A DNA stretch of 64,000 bases, from NCBI RefSeq assembly GCF_900115165.1, contig NZ_FOVP01000010.1, forward strand, positions 1-64,000, given 5' to 3'. The stretch comes from Roseovarius lutimaris (GTDB lineage Bacteria > Pseudomonadota > Alphaproteobacteria > Rhodobacterales > Rhodobacteraceae). The position numbers and the translations under genes are program-made. The notes under the pieces are model-generated. The model had not been told where the DNA came from, did no database searches, and worked only from the letters and a program-made list of their open reading frames with translations. Of this stretch, positions 40,180 through 50,186 are shown piece by piece; position 1 is the first letter of the stretch; every line of letters begins with the position of its first letter.

Positions 40180-41475
40180 TTGAACCTTTTTCAGGAAATG
40201 GGTCTGCCGACCGAGCTTGTGCGCAAACTTGGCGCCATGGGCATCACCGAGCCGACACCGATCCAGACCCACGCCATCCCGCATGCCCTCAATGGCTTTG
40301 ACGTGATGGGGCTGGCCCAGACAGGCACCGGCAAAACCGCCGCCTTTGGTCTGCCGTTGCTGGCGCAGCTTATTGAAATGCCCGGAAAACCCGCGCCTAA
40401 ATCCGTGCGCAGCCTGATCCTTGCGCCGACCCGTGAATTGGCCGGTCAAATCCGCGATTCGCTTTTCCCGCTGGTCAAGGACACGCCGATCAAGATCGGT
40501 GTCGTGGTTGGCGGCACTTCGATCAACGCCCAGATCAAGCGGCTTGATCGCGGCACCGATATTCTTGTGGCCACACCCGGTCGTCTGCTTGACCTGTTGG
40601 ATCGCCGCGCGCTGCGGCTTGACGAGACCCGCTTTCTGGTGCTCGACGAGGCCGATCAGATGCTTGATCTCGGCTTTATCCACGCGCTGCGCCGGATCGC
40701 CAGCCTGATCCCGGCAGAGCGTCAGACCATGCTGTTTTCGGCCACCATGCCCAAGCAGATGGAAGAGATCGCCGGCACCTACCTCACCCACCCCAAGCGG
40801 GTTCAGGTCAGCCCGCCGGGCAAGGCCGCCGACAAGATCACGCAAGAGATTCACTTTGTTGCCAAAGCCGCCAAGCCCGATCTGCTGATCGAAATGCTGG
40901 GCAAGCACAAGGACGAGCTGGCGCTTGTGTTCGGGCGCACCAAGCATGGCTCGGACAAGCTTGCGCGCAAGCTTGAACAGGCCGGATTCAAGGTTGCCGC
41001 GATCCATGGCAACAAAAGCCAGGGCCAGCGGGATCGGGCGTTGAAAGCGTTCCGCGATGGTCAGGTCAAAGTGCTTGTCGCCACCGATGTGGCGGCGCGC
41101 GGGCTTGATATCCCGGACGTCAAGCACGTCTATAACTTCGAGCTTCCGAATGTGCCGGATAACTATATCCACCGCATCGGGCGGACGGCACGTGCCGGTC
41201 GCGATGGCTGTGCGATTGCCTTTTGCGCCCCCGATGAAATGGGCGAATTGAAGGATATTCAAAAGGTTATGGGGATCTCGATCCCGGTTGCCTCTGGTCG
41301 CCCGTGGGAGGGCCTGCCGGATCCCAAGGCCAAGAAACAACCCTCTGGCCGGGGTGGCCCGCGTCGTCGCAGTGGCGGCGGTGGTGGCGGCAAGCCCGGT
41401 ATGGGGCAGGGAAAACCCGGCGGCAATCGCCGTCGCGGCAAGCCCGGCGGTGGCCCGCGCGCCAACGCGGCCTGA
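40180..41475 (+). CDS. DEAD-box ATP-dependent RNA helicase (RhlE-like)
   Basis: 431 residues. The best start is TTG 40180 with GAAAGGA seven bases upstream (ATG 40198 is the alternative); the open frame reaches back to 39925 without family similarity. Motifs: Q motif P-T-P-I-Q, A-Q-T-G-T-G-K-T (I), P-T-R-E-L (Ia), V-L-D-E-A-D (II), F-S-A-T (III), and H-R-I-G-R-T-A-R-A-G (VI). A Gly/Arg/Lys-rich tail should bind RNA non-specifically. It unwinds RNA in ribosome assembly or mRNA decay. Confidence 0.93.
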   Translation: MNLFQEMGLPTELVRKLGAMGITEPTPIQTHAIPHALNGFDVMGLAQTGTGKTAAFGLPLLAQLIEMPGKPAPKSVRSLILAPTRELAGQIRDSLFPLVKDTPIKIGVVVGGTSINAQIKRLDRGTDILVATPGRLLDLLDRRALRLDETRFLVLDEADQMLDLGFIHALRRIASLIPAERQTMLFSATMPKQMEEIAGTYLTHPKRVQVSPPGKAADKITQEIHFVAKAAKPDLLIEMLGKHKDELALVFGRTKHGSDKLARKLEQAGFKVAAIHGNKSQGQRDRALKAFRDGQVKVLVATDVAARGLDIPDVKHVYNFELPNVPDNYIHRIGRTARAGRDGCAIAFCAPDEMGELKDIQKVMGISIPVASGRPWEGLPDPKAKKQPSGRGGPRRRSGGGGGGKPGMGQGKPGGNRRRGKPGGGPRANAA

Positions 41476-41482
41476 ACACTCA

Positions 41483-41516
41483 AACGGCGCCGGGAAAACC
41501 CTCGGCGCCGTTTTTT
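41483..41516 (+). terminator. DEAD-box helicase terminator
   Basis: Perfect 10-bp stem AACGGCGCCG / CGGCGCCGTT with a 10-nt loop and six T residues overlapping the stem end. It lies between convergent genes and mainly serves the helicase. Confidence 0.88.
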
Positions 41517-41526
41517 CGATCCGGTA

Positions 41527-42942
41527 TCAGGTGCCGCAAAAGGTGTTTTGCACCACTTCGGCGGGCTCTGGCGGGCGGGCAAGATCGCTGGCCTCCGGCT
41601 GATCCTGATAGGGATTTTCCAGCACCTTCAAAAGCCGCTCGAACGGGGCAAAATCGCCTGAAACGGCGGCCTCGATCATCTGTTCAATCCGGTGATTGCG
41701 CGGGATAAAGGCGGGGTTGGCCATGGCCATCACGGCCTCTGGGTCAGCTTCGGCTTTCAAACGCGCGCGCCATTGCGCCTCCCAGTTGTCAAATGCCGCC
41801 GGATCAAGAAACTGATCGCGCGCGTGCCCCGTGAGAAGGGCACGGAACGTATTGGTAAAATCGGCGCGGTTATCGGCCATCCGCGCCAGAAGATCACCGA
41901 TCAGCGGGGCATCGGCCGCACCGGCCTTGGCAATCCCGATCTTGCGGCCAAAGGCACGGCGCCATTCGGTTTCGATCTGATCGGGCATGGCGTGGACCAG
42001 CGCGGTGAAGTCCTCGATCGCCTCATCCTGATCGGGCATCAGCGGTACAAGCGCCGTGGCAAGCTGTGCCATGTTCCAGACGATGACATGCGCCTGATTG
42101 TCGTAAGAGTAGCGCCCCTGAACGTCGATTGAGCTGAACACCGTCTGAGGGTGGAACACATCCATGAAGGCACAGGGGCCGTAATCTATGGTCTCGCCCG
42201 AGATCGCGGTATTGTCGGTGTTCATCACGCCGTGAATAAAGCCCACTGACATCCAGCCCGCGACAAGTTTTGCCTGACGGCGGATCACCTCGGCCAGCAA
42301 ATGCGCCGGGCCTTCGACCTGCGGAAAATGCCGCGCGACCGTATAGTCATAAAGCGCGCGCAGCCCGTCCAGATCGCGGCGCGCGGCGAAATACTGAAAC
42401 GTGCCGACGCGCAGATGGCTGGCCGCAACCCGCGTCAGGATCGCACCGGGCAGACCGCCTGCCTCGCGGTAAACCGCCTCGCCGGTGGCGACGGCGGCAA
42501 GGGCGCGTGTCGTTGGCAGGCCAAGCGCATGCATCGCCTCGGACACCACATATTCGCGCAGCACCGGCCCAAGCCAGGCCCGCCCGTCGCCCATCCGGCT
42601 ATAGGGGGTGGGGCCAGAGCCCTTGAGCTGAATATCGCGGCGCTCACCGGCGCGATCAACCACCTCGCCAAGCAAAAGCGCGCGACCATCGCCAAGCTGT
42701 GGGGAAAAGCCGCCAAACTGATGCCCGGCGTAAACCTGCGCCAGCGGCTCGGAGCCTGGGGCGACAAGATTGCCGGCCAGCACCGCTGCGATCTCGTCTG
42801 CACCGCCCGGCACAATGCCCAGATCCCGCGCCAAAGCGTCGTTGAACCGGATCAGATGCGGGGCCTTCACGGGCACGGCGGTCTGGTGGGTAAAGAAACG
42901 CGCAGGCAAGCGCGCATAGGTGTTCTGAAAGGGGATATTCAT
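41527..42942 (-). CDS. selO: SelO (YdiU) protein adenylyltransferase
   Basis: 471 residues from ATG 42942; the frame reaches back to 42990 but the family begins near N-I-P-F-Q-N-T-Y-A. Blocks: Y-A-G-H-Q-F-G-G-F-S-P-Q-L-G-D-G-R-A, Q-L-K-G-S-G-P-T-P-Y-S-R, G-V-M-N-T-D-N-T-A-I and D-Y-G-P-C-A-F-M-D. SelO is a pseudokinase-fold enzyme that AMPylates Ser, Thr or Tyr in redox proteins. The C-terminal C-G-T matches the conserved Cys near the end. It follows a GNAT gene on the same strand. Confidence 0.94.
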   Translation of the reverse strand: MNIPFQNTYARLPARFFTHQTAVPVKAPHLIRFNDALARDLGIVPGGADEIAAVLAGNLVAPGSEPLAQVYAGHQFGGFSPQLGDGRALLLGEVVDRAGERRDIQLKGSGPTPYSRMGDGRAWLGPVLREYVVSEAMHALGLPTTRALAAVATGEAVYREAGGLPGAILTRVAASHLRVGTFQYFAARRDLDGLRALYDYTVARHFPQVEGPAHLLAEVIRRQAKLVAGWMSVGFIHGVMNTDNTAISGETIDYGPCAFMDVFHPQTVFSSIDVQGRYSYDNQAHVIVWNMAQLATALVPLMPDQDEAIEDFTALVHAMPDQIETEWRRAFGRKIGIAKAGAADAPLIGDLLARMADNRADFTNTFRALLTGHARDQFLDPAAFDNWEAQWRARLKAEADPEAVMAMANPAFIPRNHRIEQMIEAAVSGDFAPFERLLKVLENPYQDQPEASDLARPPEPAEVVQNTFCGT

Positions 42943-42979
42943 GGTCATTGACCTAAGGTAAACCATTCGCTGAAAATTG

Positions 42980-43426
42980 CTACATCTCACGGGTCAGTAA
43001 ACTGTAATCATCTCGTGGCAAGAACCGCAGTTTTTCATAAAGTTTGCGCGCCCTTGTGTTATCGCGCCGCACTTCGAGGTGCAGCGCCTTCAATCCCGCC
43101 CCGGCAAGCGCCTTGGGCAGGGCGCTCATCACCTCGCTGCCAATGCCGCGCCCGCGCACACCGGGGCGGATATAAAGCTCATCGACAAAGCCGTCGAGAC
43201 CGGCGAATTCCACCGACCAGCCAAAGCTGATGACGATATAGCCGATCGGCGCGCGCCCGGGCCCGATAAGATAGATCGCACCATGCGGGCTTCCTTCCAG
43301 AAGCGGCATCAGCGCGGCGTGGCGCTTGGCCTCGTCCTGGGTAATGTCGGCCTCTTGGTGAAAGGCGCGTACAAGCGCGGCGAGGCGGTCGAAATCCTCG
43401 GGTTTTGCCAGATTAAGCGCCGTCAT
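42980..43426 (-). CDS. GNAT-family N-acetyltransferase
   Basis: 148 residues. The acetyl-CoA loop is R-G-R-G-I-G-S-E-V and the C-terminal L-H-L-E-V-R-R-D-N-T-R-A-R-K-L-Y-E-K-L-R-F strand-helix is typical of GNAT. Substrate unknown. It overlaps the nucleoside hydrolase stop by four bases and precedes selO by 37 bp: one operon. Confidence 0.9.
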   Translation of the reverse strand: MTALNLAKPEDFDRLAALVRAFHQEADITQDEAKRHAALMPLLEGSPHGAIYLIGPGRAPIGYIVISFGWSVEFAGLDGFVDELYIRPGVRGRGIGSEVMSALPKALAGAGLKALHLEVRRDNTRARKLYEKLRFLPRDDYSLLTREM

Positions 43427-44364
43427 AGCCGGGCCAGCCTTTCTATCAGAAGGTCAAAAAAACCATTTGCATCAATATCATGGATAAAGGTCGCATTGGG
43501 CGGGCGGTCGGTGCACCCCCACCAGTCGGTGACGGTCATGCCCATGGTCAACTCTGATTGGGTTTCAATCACAACATTCACCCGGCGGCCCTTAAACAGG
43601 TCAGGCTTGAGCAGCCAGGCAATTGTGCAGGGATCATGCAGCGGCGCGCCGTCCTCACCATAGCGGTCGGGGTTGTAGCGTTCGAAAAAGCCGGTCAACT
43701 CGGCCACGGCGCGGCCAACCGGGGTGCCGATGGCGCGGATGGCGGCGTTGCGTGCGCGGGTCACGAGCGCCTTATGGGTCACATCAAGCGGCATCATCAC
43801 AAGCGGCACGCCCGCGCCAAAGACGATCTCTGCGGCGTGCGGATCAACGTGGATATTGAACTCGGCCACCGGTGTGACATTGCCTTGGGCAAAATGCGCG
43901 CCACCCATAAGAACGATTTCCTTTACCTTTTCAATGATATCCGGGGCGTTCTTGAAGGCGGTCGCGATATTGGTCAGCGGCCCGATCGGCACAAGTGTCA
44001 CGCTCTTGGCGGGGCGCTCGCGCAGGGTGTCGATGATGAAATCGACCGCATGTTTGTCCTGAAGCGGCATGGTGGGTGCGGGCAGGGTTGGCCCGTCAAG
44101 CCCGGAGCGGCCATGCACATGCTCCGCCGTCACAAGGTCGCGGCCAAGGGGGCGATCACATCCGGCAAAGACAGGCACATCACCTTTGTCCGCCAACTCG
44201 CAGATAATGCGCGCATTTATCGTGGTAAGCTCAAGCGGTACATTGCCCGCGACACAGGTGATGCCCAGCACCTCAAGCGCATCGGGACAGGCCAGAGCCA
44301 GCAAAATCGCCACGGCATCGTCCTGGCCGGGGTCTGTGTCGATGATGATCTGGCCTGCGGTCAT
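43423..44364 (-). CDS. Inosine/uridine-preferring nucleoside hydrolase
   Basis: 313 residues from ATG 44364 (frame open to 44409). The calcium-binding signature D-T-D-P-G-Q-D-D-A is at the N-terminus; M-G-G-A-H and A-E-F-N-I-H-V-D-P-H-A-A later on are family blocks. It splits the N-glycosidic bond of ribonucleosides for salvage. Coupled to the GNAT gene downstream. Confidence 0.93.
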   Translation of the reverse strand: MTAGQIIIDTDPGQDDAVAILLALACPDALEVLGITCVAGNVPLELTTINARIICELADKGDVPVFAGCDRPLGRDLVTAEHVHGRSGLDGPTLPAPTMPLQDKHAVDFIIDTLRERPAKSVTLVPIGPLTNIATAFKNAPDIIEKVKEIVLMGGAHFAQGNVTPVAEFNIHVDPHAAEIVFGAGVPLVMMPLDVTHKALVTRARNAAIRAIGTPVGRAVAELTGFFERYNPDRYGEDGAPLHDPCTIAWLLKPDLFKGRRVNVVIETQSELTMGMTVTDWWGCTDRPPNATFIHDIDANGFFDLLIERLARL

Positions 44365-44683
44365 TGCGCCCTCGTTTGATTGCTCGGACCATGCGGCGGG
44401 CGCGCGCAAATGTCCACCGGTCTGGGGCGGGGCTGCGCGTTGCTTCGCTGATTACCCGCAGAGCGCGAATCAAATTGATGCCGCGCCGCAGAATTCCCAA
44501 AACGCCGCCGCGAATGGCGGCATGAGAGGGCGTTTGTCAGCCAAATCATGACCCGAAGGTCAAATATTTCATATATTTCCGCCCCTTGGGTCCGGCTTTC
44601 TGTTTGGGTTTTGCGCCATTGTGCGTATAGTCATGCCAACTGCCGCAACCTAAAAAACAAAATGGCCGGGGGAGAAACCACCG
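44365..44683. other. Divergent intergenic region, nucleoside hydrolase / ihfB
   Basis: 319 bp between divergent starts. Only very short frames occur. The right part (44560-44680) is AT-richer and should hold the ihfB promoter. No defined operator was recognised. Confidence 0.45.
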
Positions 44684-44965
44684 ATGATCCGATCGGAACT
44701 GATTCAGAAACTTGCCGATGAAAACCCGCATCTCTATCAGCGTGACGTCGAGCGTATCGTAAACACCATTTTCAACGAAATCACCGACGCAATGGCCGGC
44801 GGTAACCGGGTTGAGCTGCGTGGTTTTGGCGCCTTTTCGGTGAAACGGCGCGATGCGCGCGTCGGGCGCAACCCGCGCACCGGTGAAAGCGTGCATGTCG
44901 AGGAAAAGCACGTGCCGTTCTTCAAGACCGGCAAGCTTTTGCGTGACCGGCTGAACGGGAAGTAA
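44684..44965 (+). CDS. ihfB: Integration host factor beta subunit
   Basis: 93 residues. It begins [10 protein letters not shown] and has the HU/IHF signature [22 protein letters not shown]. The beta-arm Pro that bends DNA is in this block. IHF heterodimers bend DNA for recombination and transcription. Its stop is three bases before the LapA-like gene. Confidence 0.95.
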   Translation: MIRSELIQKLADENPHLYQRDVERIVNTIFNEITDAMAGGNRVELRGFGAFSVKRRDARVGRNPRTGESVHVEEKHVPFFKTGKLLRDRLNGK

Positions 44966-44968
44966 TCC

Positions 44969-45319
44969 ATGCGCTATATCCGCTATGCCTCGATTGCGAT
45001 TTTCGCCATTGCCCTTGTTCTGATCGCGCTTGCCAACCGCGCGCCGGTGACGCTTCGGGTGCTGCCGGATGAAATGGCGGGATTGGCGGCGCTGAACCCC
45101 ACTTATGATCTGCCGCTGTTTCTGGTGATCTTCATCGGCATTCTGGCCGGTCTGATCGTCGGGTTCATCTGGGAATGGATTCGCGAGGCGGGCGAACGCG
45201 CCGCCGCCGCCCGCCAGATGCGCGAACTTGCCAGCCTGCGCGCCGAGGTCAAGCGCCTCAAAGGCGAAAAGCATCGCGGCAAGGATGAGGTTCTGGCGCT
45301 TTTGGACGAAGCCAGCTAA
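44969..45319 (+). CDS. LapA-domain (DUF1049) membrane protein
   Basis: 116 residues. Two membrane helices (about 5-22 and 46-68) are followed by a charged coiled C-terminus. It has the family block [12 protein letters not shown]. LapA-type proteins are linked to lipopolysaccharide homeostasis in E. coli; the role here is not known. It lies between ihfB and trpF in one transcript. Confidence 0.85.
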   Translation: MRYIRYASIAIFAIALVLIALANRAPVTLRVLPDEMAGLAALNPTYDLPLFLVIFIGILAGLIVGFIWEWIREAGERAAAARQMRELASLRAEVKRLKGEKHRGKDEVLALLDEAS

Positions 45320-45327
45320 AAGGCCGC

Positions 45328-45975
45328 ATGTCCAAAGCGATCCGTGTGAAAATCTGTGGCCTGACCGCCGCGCCCGATGTCTCTGCCGCTGTTGCGGCGG
45401 GGGCGTCTTACGTCGGGTTCGTGTTTTTTGAAAAATCCCCGCGCCATCTGGGGCTGGCGCAGGCCGCGGCGCTTGCGCTTGCCACCCCCCCCGGCGTGGC
45501 CAAGGTAGCGCTGACGGTGGATGCGGATGATGCCGCACTTGATGCGCTGAGTGCCGCCGTGCCGCTCGATTTCCTTCAGCTTCACGGTCACGAGACCCCC
45601 GAGCGGGTGCAACATATCAAGGCACGCTATGGCCTGCCGGTGATCAAGGCAATTGGCGTGGCGGGGGCCGATGACTTGCCCCAGATCGACGTTTACGCCC
45701 GCGTCGCGGATCAGCTTTTGATTGATGCCAAGCCACCCAAGGGCGCCGCCCGGCCGGGCGGCAATGCGCTTGCCTTTGACTGGTCGCTGATCGCGGGGCG
45801 CCGCTGGACCGTGCCCTGGCTTTTGGCGGGCGGGCTTGGCCCGGACAACGTGGCCGAGGCGATCACCCTGACCGGCGCGCGGCAGGTGGATGTGTCGTCG
45901 GGGGTCGAGAGTGCGCCGGGCGTCAAGGATCCGGCCCTTATCCGTGCTTTCATGGAGGCCGCAAAATGCAGCTGA
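45328..45975 (+). CDS. trpF: Phosphoribosylanthranilate isomerase
   Basis: 215 residues, a TIM barrel. V-K-I-C-G-L-T starts the first strand with the catalytic Cys; [15 protein letters not shown] and D-V-S-S-G-V-E-S follow. Third dedicated step in tryptophan synthesis. It overlaps the next gene (GNAT) by ten bases. Confidence 0.95.
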   Translation: MSKAIRVKICGLTAAPDVSAAVAAGASYVGFVFFEKSPRHLGLAQAAALALATPPGVAKVALTVDADDAALDALSAAVPLDFLQLHGHETPERVQHIKARYGLPVIKAIGVAGADDLPQIDVYARVADQLLIDAKPPKGAARPGGNALAFDWSLIAGRRWTVPWLLAGGLGPDNVAEAITLTGARQVDVSSGVESAPGVKDPALIRAFMEAAKCS

Positions 45976-46418
45976 TCTTTCGTCCTGCGCGCCGCGAGGA
46001 TGTGGCGGCTGTGGTCGCCTTGCTGGCCGATGACCAATTGGGGCAGGGGCGGGAACGCGACGATTCTGCGATCTATCTTGCGGCGTTTGACGCGATGCAG
46101 GCCGAGGGCAACAACCATCTCATCGTCGGGGTCGACGAGGCCGAAACCGTGCTGGCAACCTATCAGCTCACCTTTATCAGCGGGCTGTCGCTCGCGGCGG
46201 CACGCCGCGCCCAGGTTGAATCGGTGCGTATCGCCAGTTCTATGCGCGGTCAGGGACTTGGTCATCAGATGTTTTCGGATGTCGAGGCCCGTGCACGCGC
46301 TGCGGGCTGCGCTCTTATCCAGCTCACGATGAATCAGACCCGCACCGACAGCCGCCGATTCTACGAAAGCCTTGGCTTCACCGCCTCTCATTTCGGGTTC
46401 AAACGCGCCCTCGATTGA
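45966..46418 (+). CDS. GNAT-family N-acetyltransferase
   Basis: 150 residues. The acetyl-CoA loop M-R-G-Q-G-L-G-H-Q and the C-terminal [10 protein letters not shown] strand are typical. It overlaps trpF and so is translated with it, but no role in tryptophan synthesis is known. Substrate unknown. Confidence 0.9.
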   Translation: MQLIFRPARREDVAAVVALLADDQLGQGRERDDSAIYLAAFDAMQAEGNNHLIVGVDEAETVLATYQLTFISGLSLAAARRAQVESVRIASSMRGQGLGHQMFSDVEARARAAGCALIQLTMNQTRTDSRRFYESLGFTASHFGFKRALD

Positions 46419-46482
46419 GCGGCCCGGTTGACAGGCCCGCGCGCAGGTCGGATGCTTTGCCCGAAACCGACCGGAGGCCAGA

Positions 46483-47112
46483 ATGACCCGCAATCCCGAT
46501 GATCTGAGCGATGTCTACGGCGCCAAAACGCCGGATCAGTCGCGCGCGCTTTATAATGATTGGGCGCAAAGTTATGATGCCGACAATCTGGCACGCGGCT
46601 TTCGCTTGCCCGCGCTTGGCGCGGCAATGTTTGCGCGCCATATGGGGCGCGCTGACGGGCCGGTGCTTGATGCGGCCTGCGGCACCGGCCTTGTCGGGGA
46701 AAGCCTTGCGGTTCTGGGCTATGGGCCGATCACCGGCTGTGATTTGTCGCCCGGCATGCTGGCGGCGGCGCAAAAGACCGGGGCTTACCACGATCTGGTC
46801 CTGGCCGATATGGGCGCGGGGCTGGCGTTTGAGGATGACACATTCGCAGGCTTTACCTGCCTTGGCGCCTTTGGCCCCGGTCATGCGCCGCCCGAAAGCC
46901 TTATCCACCTGAGCCGGGTCATTCGCCCTGGCGGAATCGGAGTGTTCAACCTTCTGGATGCCAGCTGGATAGAGCAGGGGTTTCAATCGGTACTGGAATC
47001 GCTGGTCGATAGCGGTCAGGTTCAGATTATCCAGCGCTCGGCATCCTTCCTGCCGTTCCTGCTGGCCGAACCCGATCTGTGGTCGCGGCTCTATGTGATC
47101 CGCCGCAGCTAA
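46483..47112 (+). CDS. Class I SAM-dependent methyltransferase
   Basis: 209 residues. Motif I is [12 protein letters not shown]; the post-I acidic strand and [11 protein letters not shown] follow. Substrate unknown. It lies between trpF and trpB in the same direction, then a hairpin terminator follows. Confidence 0.88.
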   Translation: MTRNPDDLSDVYGAKTPDQSRALYNDWAQSYDADNLARGFRLPALGAAMFARHMGRADGPVLDAACGTGLVGESLAVLGYGPITGCDLSPGMLAAAQKTGAYHDLVLADMGAGLAFEDDTFAGFTCLGAFGPGHAPPESLIHLSRVIRPGGIGVFNLLDASWIEQGFQSVLESLVDSGQVQIIQRSASFLPFLLAEPDLWSRLYVIRRS

Positions 47113-47141
47113 GCGCGACATAGATTTTTCGCAGAAAAATC

Positions 47142-47164
47142 GCGGCTGCGGCACAGCCGCTTTT
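47142..47164 (+). terminator. Terminator upstream of trpB
   Basis: GCGGCTG / CAGCCGC, perfect 7-bp stem with a 5-nt loop and a following TTTT. A second hairpin GATTTTTC / GAAAAATC (47123-47141) lies directly before it. It could end the methyltransferase transcript or attenuate readthrough into trpB. Confidence 0.65.
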
Positions 47165-47230
47165 CGCTGGAAAATCCTGACGGCCTCCCATATTCATCCT
47201 CAATACATCCAGGATGAGAAGGCCCTTGCA

Positions 47231-48457
47231 ATGAACGATCTTTTCAACAGCTTCATGACCGGCCCCGATGAAAAGGGCCGCTTTGGCGAATTTGGCGGGC
47301 GGTTCGTGTCGGAAACCCTGATGCCGCTTATTCTGGAGCTTGAAGAGCAATATGAACGCGCCAAGACGGATGATGAATTCTGGGCCGAAATGCACGACCT
47401 CTGGACGCATTATGTTGGCCGTCCCAGCCCGCTTTATTATGCCGACCGCCTGACCCGGCATTTTGGCGGGGCCAAGATCTATCTCAAGCGCGACGAGCTC
47501 AATCATACCGGCGCGCATAAGATCAACAACGTGCTGGGGCAGATCATCCTGGCGCGGCGCATGGGCAAGAAACGCATCATCGCCGAAACCGGCGCCGGGC
47601 AGCACGGCGTCGCCACGGCGACGGTCTGTGCCAAATTCGGCCTGAAATGCGTGGTCTATATGGGCGCGCATGATGTCGAGCGTCAGGCGCCGAACGTGTT
47701 TCGCATGCGGCTTCTGGGGGCCGAGGTGGTGCCGGTCACCTCCGGGCGAGGCACGCTCAAGGACGCGATGAACGATGCGCTGCGCGATTGGGTCACCAAT
47801 GTGCGCGATACCTTCTATTGCATCGGCACGGTTGCCGGCCCGCACCCTTATCCGGCAATGGTGCGTGATTTTCAGTCGATCATCGGCAAGGAAGTGCGCG
47901 AACAGATGCAGGCCGCCGAAGGCCGCCTTCCCGACACGCTTATTGCGGCGATTGGGGGCGGGTCAAACGCCATGGGCCTGTTCTATCCGTTCCTTGACGA
48001 CAAGGAGGTCAATATCATCGGGGTCGAGGCCGGCGGCAAGGGCGTGAATGCCAAGATGGAGCATTGCGCCTCGCTGACCGGCGGTCGGCCGGGAGTCTTG
48101 CATGGCAACCGCACCTATCTTTTGCAGGATGACGATGGCCAGATCCTTGAGGGACATTCGATTTCCGCAGGGCTTGATTATCCCGGCATCGGCCCCGAAC
48201 ATAGCTGGCTGCATGAAACCAAGCGCGCGCAATATGTCTCGATCACCGACAAGGAGGCGCTTGAGGCGTTTCAGCTCAGCTGTGAGAAAGAGGGCATCAT
48301 CCCGGCGCTTGAGCCGAGCCATGCGCTTGCCCATGTGATGAAAATCGCGCCAAACCTGCCGAAAGATCACCTTCTGGTGATGAATATGTGCGGACGCGGC
48401 GACAAGGATATCTTCACCGTCGCCAAACATCTCGGCTTTGACATGAGTGGCGCCTGA
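47231..48457 (+). CDS. trpB: Tryptophan synthase beta chain
   Basis: 408 residues. The PLP lysine is in [17 protein letters not shown], the phosphate loop G-G-G-S-N-A, and [13 protein letters not shown] are conserved. It joins indole to serine. Its alpha partner is 5 kb downstream on the other strand. Confidence 0.97.
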   Translation: MNDLFNSFMTGPDEKGRFGEFGGRFVSETLMPLILELEEQYERAKTDDEFWAEMHDLWTHYVGRPSPLYYADRLTRHFGGAKIYLKRDELNHTGAHKINNVLGQIILARRMGKKRIIAETGAGQHGVATATVCAKFGLKCVVYMGAHDVERQAPNVFRMRLLGAEVVPVTSGRGTLKDAMNDALRDWVTNVRDTFYCIGTVAGPHPYPAMVRDFQSIIGKEVREQMQAAEGRLPDTLIAAIGGGSNAMGLFYPFLDDKEVNIIGVEAGGKGVNAKMEHCASLTGGRPGVLHGNRTYLLQDDDGQILEGHSISAGLDYPGIGPEHSWLHETKRAQYVSITDKEALEAFQLSCEKEGIIPALEPSHALAHVMKIAPNLPKDHLLVMNMCGRGDKDIFTVAKHLGFDMSGA

Positions 48458-48508
48458 ACGCGCCGTGGTCCGGCTGGTGCATGGCGCCGGCCGGGCCTTT
48501 CGCCGGGG

Positions 48509-48886
48509 TCATTGCGTCTTGGCGTTCGCCTCAAGCACGGCCAAGGGCACAATATCAAGCGCACGCATGTGGGTGGCCGAAAGCCGCACCTTGGGCGCGC
48601 AGCCCTCGTCATGGGCCTGCAAAAAGCGCGCGGCACACAGGCACCATTGATCGCCCGGCTTGAGACCGGCAAAGCCAAACTCGGGTTTGGGGGTGCTCAG
48701 GTCGTTGCCGACATATTTTGAATAGGCCAGAAATTCGGCGGTCATCAACGCACAGACCGTGTGGCTTCCCTGATCCTGGGCGCAGGTGTTGCAATGCCCG
48801 TCACGGAAGAACCCGGTGACGGGCGCGTTTGAGCAGGGCTCAAGATCCGTGCCCATGACATTGATGGCGGGGTCTTTTTCAATCAT
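48509..48886 (-). CDS. DUF2237 protein
   Basis: 125 residues. Family blocks are N-V-M-G-T-D-L-E-P-C-S, T-G-F-F-R-D-G-H-C, D-Q-G-S-H-T-V-C-A-L-M-T and L-K-P-G-D-Q-W-C-L-C-A, with several conserved Cys. The function is not known. It is convergent with trpB and probably read with the serine hydrolase upstream. Confidence 0.88.
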   Translation of the reverse strand: MIEKDPAINVMGTDLEPCSNAPVTGFFRDGHCNTCAQDQGSHTVCALMTAEFLAYSKYVGNDLSTPKPEFGFAGLKPGDQWCLCAARFLQAHDEGCAPKVRLSATHMRALDIVPLAVLEANAKTQ

Positions 48887-48946
48887 CGCGCGCGCCTCTC
48901 TTTCGGGGTCGAGCCTAGCGTGGAATACGGCCCCGTCAATGCCCGC

Positions 48947-50110
48947 CTATAGCGCGGCGCTGATCGCGCGCAGCATGGCAATATTGGCGTCATGCGCGCC
49001 AGGCTCGCGAAAATTGCGGTCGGCGGCGGTGACGACGATCACCACATCGCTGTTCTGGTCGATGAAAATATACTGGCCATAGATCCCGCGCGCGATGAAT
49101 TGGCCGTCGGGTGCGCCCTTGGGAACCCACCACTGATAGCCATAGCCAATCTTGCCTGGCAGGGTTGGCGCGCTGGCGCGGGTCGAGGCGCGCAGCCAAT
49201 CGCCGGGCACCACCTGCTGGCCCTGCCACTGGCCCATCTGTTCCACCATAAGGCCAAAGCGGGCGTAATCGCGGGTGGTGAGGTTCAGCCCGCCAAGAGC
49301 AAAGGCCACGCCTTCGCCATCGGTCAGATAATAGGGCTCTGCCTCAAGCCCGAGCGGCGCGATGATCTTTTCCGACAAGAGATCGGCAAGGCCGCGACCC
49401 GTTGCGCCGCGCAGCACCATGGCAAGCACATGGGTGTCGATCGAGACATATTTCCAGCGCGTGCCAGGGTCGGTGTCACGCGCGGTCAGCCCGGCGGCAA
49501 AGCCATCCATCGTGCCGCCAAGCGCAATCACCCGGCCCATCCGGTTGATATCGGAGTTATAGTCGAGATAATCCTCGTCAAAGGTCACGCCGCTGGTCAT
49601 CTGCAACACATTGCGGATCGTGGCGCCGTCATAGGCGCTTCCTTTCAGCAGCGGCGCGTAGGCGGTGACCTGATCATCCAGCGAGGCGATCTTGCCCTCG
49701 GACACGATCACCCCGAAGAGCGCCGAAAGAAAGCTTTTGGCCATCGACCAGCTTATCCGGCGATCCATCCGCGCAGTGCCGAGGTAATAGCTTTCATGGA
49801 CGATTTCACCGGCCTTGATGGCCAAAAGCGAGGTGACATGGCGCCCGGCAATCCAATCGGCAACCTCCGGCGGCAGGGTGGCCGGGGCGCCATCGGGCAG
49901 AGGTGACACCGGGCCATCGCCACGCGAAACCGGACGATGCAGAAAGGCGCGATCCATATGCGAGAAGTTGTGGACGATCTTGTCTTCGGAAAACAGGCTG
50001 TTGACCGCCAGAAGCCGGGCGATCTCATCGCGTTTCCAGATGCCGACCACTGCGGCGGCAAGCGCCAGCACAAGCAGGATTCGCGCCGTCCATTTCAAAA
50101 ATACTCGCAT
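48947..50110 (-). CDS. Beta-lactamase-fold serine hydrolase
   Basis: 387 residues from ATG 50110 (open frame to 50182). One membrane helix at about 8-24 anchors or exports it. The nucleophile motif is S122-M-A-K125, and a Y-x-N-like block Y-N-S-D-I-N follows. The family (class C beta-lactamase related) includes esterases and D,D-peptidases; resistance to beta-lactams is not implied. It lies between pth and the DUF2237 gene on the same strand. Confidence 0.88.
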   Translation of the reverse strand: MRVFLKWTARILLVLALAAAVVGIWKRDEIARLLAVNSLFSEDKIVHNFSHMDRAFLHRPVSRGDGPVSPLPDGAPATLPPEVADWIAGRHVTSLLAIKAGEIVHESYYLGTARMDRRISWSMAKSFLSALFGVIVSEGKIASLDDQVTAYAPLLKGSAYDGATIRNVLQMTSGVTFDEDYLDYNSDINRMGRVIALGGTMDGFAAGLTARDTDPGTRWKYVSIDTHVLAMVLRGATGRGLADLLSEKIIAPLGLEAEPYYLTDGEGVAFALGGLNLTTRDYARFGLMVEQMGQWQGQQVVPGDWLRASTRASAPTLPGKIGYGYQWWVPKGAPDGQFIARGIYGQYIFIDQNSDVVIVVTAADRNFREPGAHDANIAMLRAISAAL

Positions 50111-50186
50111 AGCCACCCCCCCTGTTTTGGGCACAGGAAACCAGTCAGATGACAGCTTTGCAAGCGTGACGCAGCGGCGCAATCCG

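Noticed and set aside
39958..41340. 460-codon minus-strand frame opposite the DEAD-box helicase
   Set aside because: All helicase motifs are on the plus strand; the antisense product has no coherent domain.
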